NCBI GenBank assembly: GCA_002005505.1
Contig: KV908740.1
Span: 32,501 to 45,265, forward strand
From: Botryococcus braunii
Taxonomy: Eukaryota > Chlorophyta > Trebouxiophyceae
Reading direction: 5' to 3'
DNA: 12,765 nt
Both the position numbers and the translations under genes were made by a program. The notes beneath the pieces were generated by a model that was not told where the DNA came from, did not search any database, and worked only from the letters and a program-made list of their open reading frames with translations. This document shows positions 7,944 to 12,765 of the stretch, one piece after another. Every line of letters begins with the position of its first letter. The stretch's first letter is position 1.

Positions 7944-9446
7944 TCACAGGAACTTGGCCAGTCCCAGTGAGTCACGATGTCCCTGGAACACTTGTCTAAC
8001 AAGTGGTTTGGTGAAAATGTCAGCCACATTTCTAGCAGACTGAATGTACTTGAATTCAACCTGCCCCTTTGCAATAGCTTCACGGGCAAAGTGACAGCTA
8101 ATTGCAATATGCTTTGTGTGTTTGGAATACACAGGATTCCTCAGGTGGTTGATACACCCTTGGTTGTCACAATGGATCTTCACTATCCACGGTAACACTC
8201 CGATTTCCTCCAGGAAACCTCTCAGCCAATTTGCTTCCTTCACAACAGCACTTGCTGCCATGAATTCAGCCTCCACTGTTGAAGTGGCAACAGCAGATTG
8301 CTTTTTACTTCCCCACACCACTGCTCCTCCAAACACAATGAGGACAAAGCCAGTGGTAGAAAAGCGGTGATCCTGATCACCCCCATAGTCGGCATCCACA
8401 TAGCCTTCTAGCTCTATCTCCTCCCCCCCGAGAGTCAGAACCAAATCTCGGGTTCCTTTCAGATACTTCAACACACGGATAGCTTCATTCCAATGTGCCG
8501 TGGTGGGAGATATGCGGTAACGAGACAATACACCTACTGCCTGAGCTATATCTGGACGTGTGGTGTTGGCTATATACAGAAGAGACCCTACTAACTCACA
8601 GTAACGGTGACCTGGAGGTAGTGGACTGCCAGCACCAATGCTGTCGCTCCCATCTCTCGGTGCAGGCCTTTGGGACATTACAAAATCTTTTGTCATGGGA
8701 GTATCCGGTCCCACTGACTCAAGGTCCAAGCCAAATTTCTCCACAAGTGCATCGATCTTAGGGATGCAACTCAGGGTGATTAGGCCTTTATCTCTATCCC
8801 TCATCACTTGACATCCCAAGAAATCCTTCACTTCTCCAAGATCGTGGATGGTGAACTCTTTCTTGAGGAGTTCCTTCACTCGCTCCACTTCTGACATACC
8901 CTTGGAAACTATCAGAAGATCATCAACATAGATCAGCACATATGACTTTCCTCCATCAGTAGAGCATCTCACATACACTCCAGCACCACTCTTGCACACC
9001 TCATACCCCATGACTTCGAGTTTGTCATTCAGGGTTTTGTGCCAGGCACGTGGAGCCTGCTTCAGGCCATACAATGCCTTTCTCAATCGGCACACAATAT
9101 TCTTATCACCATTCTCAAAGCCAGGAGGTTGAGTTACATATACTTCCTCCTCAAGCTCACCATTCAGAAAGGCGGTCTTAACGTCCACCTGATGAATTTC
9201 AAAGCCCTCTCTTGCAGCAACAGCCAGCAGTGCCCTTCTAGCTCCATAGCTTCTAGTAGGAGCAAAAACCTCCATCACATCCACTCCAGGGATTTGTCTG
9301 CATCCCTGTGCCACTAATCTGGCTTTGAATCTCACCACATTACCATGAGCATCCATCTTCACTGAAAATATCCAGTGAACTGGAATAACCTTATGTCCAT
9401 GAGGTCTCGGCACATACTCCATGACCTCATGAGTATCTAGCGAAAT
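7944..9446 (-). CDS. pol: Copia pol: reverse transcriptase and RNase H (downstream of in-frame TAG)
   Basis: RT copies the element RNA into DNA and RNase H removes the RNA strand, in cytoplasmic particles. Numbered from the ATG at 9422 (492 residues): RT spans about 1-245, with conserved VPRPHGHKVIPVHWIF and KARLVAQG near the start, the first catalytic Asp in QVDVKTAFLNG (D80), KALYGLKQAPRAW, and the active-site YVDD at 165-168. Then come LVGSLLYIANTTRPDIA (278-292) and YLKGTRDL. RNase H spans about 338-470, with YVDADYGGD (D343/D345), STVEAEF (E384/E386), HCDNQG (D419) and ARNVADIFTK (D468). The frame is the same as the upstream integrase frame and is separated from it only by TAG 9447-9449. 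Eight codons (ISLDTHEV) precede the first ATG, so that ATG is probably not a natural start. Confidence 0.95.
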   Translation of the reverse strand: MSLDTHEVMEYVPRPHGHKVIPVHWIFSVKMDAHGNVVRFKARLVAQGCRQIPGVDVMEVFAPTRSYGARRALLAVAAREGFEIHQVDVKTAFLNGELEEEVYVTQPPGFENGDKNIVCRLRKALYGLKQAPRAWHKTLNDKLEVMGYEVCKSGAGVYVRCSTDGGKSYVLIYVDDLLIVSKGMSEVERVKELLKKEFTIHDLGEVKDFLGCQVMRDRDKGLITLSCIPKIDALVEKFGLDLESVGPDTPMTKDFVMSQRPAPRDGSDSIGAGSPLPPGHRYCELVGSLLYIANTTRPDIAQAVGVLSRYRISPTTAHWNEAIRVLKYLKGTRDLVLTLGGEEIELEGYVDADYGGDQDHRFSTTGFVLIVFGGAVVWGSKKQSAVATSTVEAEFMAASAVVKEANWLRGFLEEIGVLPWIVKIHCDNQGCINHLRNPVYSKHTKHIAISCHFAREAIAKGQVEFKYIQSARNVADIFTKPLVRQVFQGHRDSLGLAKFL

Positions 9447-9449
9447 CTA
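9447..9449 (-). other. In-frame TAG between integrase and RT
   Basis: The only stop in the visible gag-pol frame. The codons on either side are GAA GAG before and ATT TCG after. It sits inside the conserved EE-x-x-SL stretch that leads into copia RT, a position normally occupied by a sense codon. A point nonsense mutation is the simplest explanation. Programmed readthrough is possible but not usual in this superfamily. Confidence 0.9.
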
Positions 9450-12400
9450 CTCTTCCTGCATAGCTGCCTTCCAGTATTCCCACTGGGGAGACATCTGTGC
9501 TTCTCTCAAATTATAGGGAACATGGATTTTCCCAAATCTGACACCAGTGTGCTTCTCCTCCGTATTGCCTGATTTCCTCTCACTCTGACCAGAACCCACT
9601 ACTCTTCCACTGACACTCGCCGAGTTACACCTCACAGGCTCTCCTGTTGGAGTAGAATTCTCTCTCATAGCTCGCTCTCGCTTTGACTCACACTTGGCTT
9701 TGCACAAGTTACTCTGCTCACCTCTCACATCATCCTCCCATGCACAGGTACCTCTCGGACAGTCTTTGTAATTGGGAAATTCTTCACCTTGTCCAACCTT
9801 CCGATTCACCTCCTCAGTCACACTCTGACATGCCTGCAAGAGTTCAGACTCATCAGGTCTCTCACAAGCAACATTGGGAGATTGCAGAGTGTCTGCATAC
9901 TTCCCCTGATTTAAGTGATCCAGATGCCTCTCAGACCGACTGCATGTCACTGTAGGTAATGACCTCACATCTCTGACATCATTCTCCCAGGCACAGGTAC
10001 CTCTCAGTGAGCACTTGTAATTTGGTCTGTCTCCACAATGTCTGTGCTCCTGATTCACCTCCTCCTCTCGTCCCTTACAAGGAGTCAGGGATGCAGACCC
10101 TGTCTCCCGCTCACAATCATGTATGGCAGGTTCAGAGGAAGCATATGATACTTCCTCTGACCGGTGGCTGCCACCACAGTCCCGTCCAGGAATGCTCTGA
10201 CTGGACGGGTTGCCAGAAAAACTCTGCATGGTCACATCTCTTACATTTCTCTCAATCACTGAACAGGACCCACCCATGCTGCTCAGCTCCCTGGGACCAT
10301 TTACAGCTTTGCATGCAGCTGCCTCCCTCACTGCACTCACATGCAATTCATGCCCTTCATGAGAATCACCCTCTAGCTGCACTTCCCCTGGTCCCTGTGA
10401 CAGAGAGTCACATTCAGTCAACCCCTCTCGCTCTCTGCTCTCTCCCTTCTCCTGTGGCAGCAGGAGGTCTTTGGCGGCGGTTCGTTGTTCGTGTCGTTGA
10501 GCCCGAGTCAGCCCATCCAATTGGCGATTGCAGCATTCAGAATTTGTTGGTCTGAGTACTTCCTGGGCTCGCTCCATCTGCGGTCGAAGGTGGGAGTCCC
10601 TTCTAACTCCTCTAGCCAGGTCCTGTACTGCCTCCAGGGTTTGATCCATCTCCACCGGGTCACACAGTCTTCTGGATTCAGGCTTGGACTCAGCCTTCCT
10701 GGAGGGTCCTGTGACAGTCTGCGTGGGGAGGTTGCTGGAGGGTGGCAGGTACTCTGGCTCGCTGTCTGGGTTATCAGGGTCTGTCTCAAGGCTGGAGTTT
10801 GTTGTGCCAGGGGAGGTGCCAGGAAAGATTGGGGGAGTGTCACTTGCAGAGGGCTCAGGACACAGGAACTCTGAAGACTGTGCTGGGGAAACGCTCATGC
10901 CAACCCGAGAGGCTCCCCTGAGGTGCTCCACGAAAACCACATCTCTGCTCTCCTTCCAGATACCCCCTCCCACATAAATCCGATAGGCTTTGGAGGAGGC
11001 TGAGTAACCAGTAAGCACCCCTGGCACTGTTTTGGGGCAAAACACAGAGCGCTGGACATTAGGAATGTGCACAAAGGCCAAGCAACCCCAGGTACGTAAT
11101 GGGGTTACATTTGGTTTGTAGCCAAAAAATAGTTCGGATGGCGTGCGGTCCCTCCCGGTACTGGGACCCATGTTCAGTAGGGTGCAGGCAGTTTCCAGGG
11201 CCTCCTTCCACAAATTTGGACTTGCAGCCGCAAAAGCCAGAAGGGTCCTGGTACGTTCCTTGAGGGTGCGATTGGCTCGTTCTGCTGCTCCATTCTGTTG
11301 CGGGGTGTAAGGAGCTGAGGTCTCCAATTTAGTCCCCTGGGATGCACAGAATTCTTTGAACGTGGCATTCAGAAATTCAGTTCCACGGTCACACCGGACA
11401 CACTTCACTTTGGTTTTCTTCTGGGTCTGCCAATATAGTAGGAGGTCCCGCACAGCAGCACTGATGGCATCTTTGGACTTCACAGGCAAGACTGCCTTCA
11501 ACTGAGATGACTCATCCAAAGCAGTCACCCAGTAACGTTCACCAGTTACTGCAGCAGGGGATATGGGACCCACAGTGTCTATGTGTACTCTATCAAGTGG
11601 TTCAACAGCTGGTCTACTGCTTACTCCAAATGGGGGCCGAGTAGTCTTTCCCTCGATACATGCTTCGCAGTACACTGGACAATCGGAGCAGGGGCATAGG
11701 GATGTATCAAGTCCTGAGACCAGGTCCTCATTGGTTAGGCGATGCATCCATGTTTCACCTGGATGTCCCATTCTGCTTTGCCAGAGGTATCGTCTGGCAC
11801 AGTTGTGTGAGTTTTGGGTGGAGGTTTTGGACTTCACAGCAGCAGAGATTCTTCTGTGGTTAACACTGGGACTCAGAGCTACAACGTGATGAATGTAAAA
11901 TAGCCCTTTCTCTGCACTGATCCGAGACTTCCAGCTGTTTGGACCACAGACTTCAGTGAACGCTCCAACATGATCTGTGCGAAAGACTGCCCCATCCCGC
12001 AATGCTGCAGATACTGACAGCATGTTTGAGGTTGCAGAAGGAACACACTGATCATGATGTATCCACAGGGGAACTCCCATACGACTGAGGATGCAGACAG
12101 AGCCAGATGCTACAATTCCTCCAGTGGCATCTGAAGTGGCCAGGTGTAATGGGATAGGTTTGGCATGCACAGTTGGATTGTGTAGCAGGGTCACATCATT
12201 CACCAGATGTACAGATGCTCCACTGTCCACCAGCCAGGATTGCAGAGTCGAATATCTGACAGGAGTCTCTAGGATGTTGAGGGAAATTATGTATGGCATA
12301 CCTCCAGGTGGTGGAGGTGGGGGAGCTGGGGGTTGAAACCAAGCCGGAAACGCATCCAGTCCAGGGTGAGCCAGCTGGGCTGCAAGAGGATGTGGGCCAC

Positions 12401-12765
12401 CCGTAGGTGGAGGTCCCTGTGGCCACATTCCCTGCAGTTGTTGGACCGCTGCCACTACGTTCCGTTGGGTCTCCTCGTCCCGCTTCCTCTTTCGACAGTC
12501 CCTCCAGTAATGCCCCTTCTTGTTGCAGTAGTTGCAGATGCCCTTTGTCTCGGACTTGGCCTCAGAGACAGTTGGCTGGGCCTGCTGATGGGCTGCACTG
12601 GCAGCGGGTGGGGTATTGGTTCCACTGGGACCTTGTCCAAGAGCCAAGACCCTGGGTTGGCGTGGAGCATATTCATCAAAACCCACTGCAGCTGCGGTGT
12701 TGCGCGGAAGACCAGCCAGCTTCTCCAGGGATGTGCTGCAGCAGGTGTGATCATGCTCTTTAGCT
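9447..12765 (-). CDS. gag-pol: Copia gag-pol: Gag C-terminus, protease, integrase (5' partial)
   Basis: Open to the right edge, so the main capsid part of Gag is missing. Numbered from the codon at 12686 (1079 residues): CCHC zinc knuckle CNYCNKKGHYWRDC at 51-64, nucleic-acid binding; Pro-rich spacer; aspartic protease with WLVDSGASVHLV (D154); GAG-pre-integrase zinc region about 300-350 (MGHPG H308, CEACIEGK C340/C343); integrase core with D370 (HIDTVGP), D433 (CDRGTEF) and E469 (NGAAERANR), a D,D-35-E arrangement; C-terminal GYKPNVTPLRTWGCLAFVH and VFVEHLRG. Residues 590-1079 form an unusually long, charged, Cys-containing linker with an internal duplication. The end, MSPQWEYWKAAMQEE, is the usual lead-in to RT, and TAG follows at 9447-9449. 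The first histidine of the HHCC finger appears to be Gln303. It probably makes one polyprotein with the RT part if the stop is read through; otherwise the copy cannot make RT. Confidence 0.95.
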   Translation of the reverse strand, partial: AKEHDHTCCSTSLEKLAGLPRNTAAAVGFDEYAPRQPRVLALGQGPSGTNTPPAASAAHQQAQPTVSEAKSETKGICNYCNKKGHYWRDCRKRKRDEETQRNVVAAVQQLQGMWPQGPPPTGGPHPLAAQLAHPGLDAFPAWFQPPAPPPPPPGGMPYIISLNILETPVRYSTLQSWLVDSGASVHLVNDVTLLHNPTVHAKPIPLHLATSDATGGIVASGSVCILSRMGVPLWIHHDQCVPSATSNMLSVSAALRDGAVFRTDHVGAFTEVCGPNSWKSRISAEKGLFYIHHVVALSPSVNHRRISAAVKSKTSTQNSHNCARRYLWQSRMGHPGETWMHRLTNEDLVSGLDTSLCPCSDCPVYCEACIEGKTTRPPFGVSSRPAVEPLDRVHIDTVGPISPAAVTGERYWVTALDESSQLKAVLPVKSKDAISAAVRDLLLYWQTQKKTKVKCVRCDRGTEFLNATFKEFCASQGTKLETSAPYTPQQNGAAERANRTLKERTRTLLAFAAASPNLWKEALETACTLLNMGPSTGRDRTPSELFFGYKPNVTPLRTWGCLAFVHIPNVQRSVFCPKTVPGVLTGYSASSKAYRIYVGGGIWKESRDVVFVEHLRGASRVGMSVSPAQSSEFLCPEPSASDTPPIFPGTSPGTTNSSLETDPDNPDSEPEYLPPSSNLPTQTVTGPSRKAESKPESRRLCDPVEMDQTLEAVQDLARGVRRDSHLRPQMERAQEVLRPTNSECCNRQLDGLTRAQRHEQRTAAKDLLLPQEKGESREREGLTECDSLSQGPGEVQLEGDSHEGHELHVSAVREAAACKAVNGPRELSSMGGSCSVIERNVRDVTMQSFSGNPSSQSIPGRDCGGSHRSEEVSYASSEPAIHDCERETGSASLTPCKGREEEVNQEHRHCGDRPNYKCSLRGTCAWENDVRDVRSLPTVTCSRSERHLDHLNQGKYADTLQSPNVACERPDESELLQACQSVTEEVNRKVGQGEEFPNYKDCPRGTCAWEDDVRGEQSNLCKAKCESKRERAMRENSTPTGEPVRCNSASVSGRVVGSGQSERKSGNTEEKHTGVRFGKIHVPYNLREAQMSPQWEYWKAAMQEE
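9721..10080 (-). repeat. Duplicated module in the integrase-RT linker (249-bp offset)
   Basis: The plus strand carries GCACAGGTACCTCTC at 9742 and again at 9991. In protein the two copies are 83 residues apart: EEVNQEHRHCGDRPNYK...RGTCAWENDVR and EEVNRKVGQGEEFPNYK...RGTCAWEDDVR. Between the conserved blocks the copies differ greatly. The frame is kept, so this is an in-frame tandem duplication inside the polyprotein and not an insertion. Confidence 0.85.

Larger units (their letters stand above)
7582..12765 (-). mobile_element. Ty1/copia-type LTR retrotransposon, 5' part outside the window
   Basis: The domain order zinc knuckle, protease, integrase, RT, RNase H is diagnostic of Pseudoviridae/Ty1-copia elements (integrase before RT), as opposed to Ty3/gypsy. 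The 3' end shows the stop codon at 7944, an 18-bp purine-rich tract and then a TG-starting LTR. The start of Gag, the primer-binding site and the 5' LTR lie beyond 12765. All catalytic motifs are visible and only one in-frame stop is seen, so the insertion looks young. Age by LTR comparison cannot be done because the 5' LTR is missing. Confidence 0.93.

Noticed and set aside
10007..10555. Plus-strand frame of 182 codons opposite gag-pol
   Set aside because: A shadow of the integrase-RT linker on the other strand with no recognisable domain.

Overview
This window looks like nuclear DNA from a repeat-rich eukaryote, most likely of the plant/green-algal lineage. Three things point there: a Ty1/copia-type retrotransposon, a secreted-type LysM protein that seems to be split by short introns, and very long GA/CT, AC/GT and CG microsatellites with little coding content. 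A charophyte alga would fit, but that is an impression and not a database result. Nothing looks bacterial: there are no operons, no ribosome-binding-site-led genes, no CRISPR array and no rRNA or tRNA.

Layout. (1) 20-2601, minus strand: a probable intron-containing gene for a LysM (CBM50) protein with a long Pro/Ala-rich repeat tail. The core exon is about 1114-2012. Two small downstream exons (605-691 and 20-112) and a possible upstream Gly-rich exon (2457-2601) keep the reading frame at GT/AG boundaries. The two downstream introns carry the large GA/CT and AC arrays. (2) 2860-3800: microsatellite-dominated DNA with a (CG)n(TG)n tract, a long (GA)n array, a C-run-bounded (CT)n array, and a weak plus-strand candidate for a signal-peptide exon at 2984. 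(3) 3800-7260: about 3.4 kb without a recognisable gene. It holds a degenerate CCATCC-rich repeat, a 162-bp foldback (MITE-like) element at 5563-5724, a 24-bp tandem repeat at 6703-6815 and a dense cluster of perfect and near-perfect palindromes at 6925-7222. (4) 7259-7721: a 142-bp direct repeat (one mismatch), apparently retrotransposon LTR sequence present twice. (5) 7582-12765, minus strand: most of a Ty1/copia element. It contains the 3' LTR, a polypurine tract and a nearly complete gag-pol frame in the order Gag zinc knuckle, protease, integrase, reverse transcriptase, RNase H. It runs off the right edge before the rest of Gag, the primer-binding site and the 5' LTR.

The retrotransposon frame is intact over the visible 1,600 or so codons except for one in-frame TAG at 9447-9449, exactly between integrase and reverse transcriptase. 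The integrase-RT linker is very long (about 490 residues) and holds a duplicated 83-residue Cys-containing module. I found no clear new defence or metabolic system. The items most worth following up are the single stop and odd linker of the copia element, the duplicated LTR block, the foldback element, the palindrome cluster, the LysM gene with microsatellite-filled introns, and a possible sequencing-adapter remnant at 543-554.
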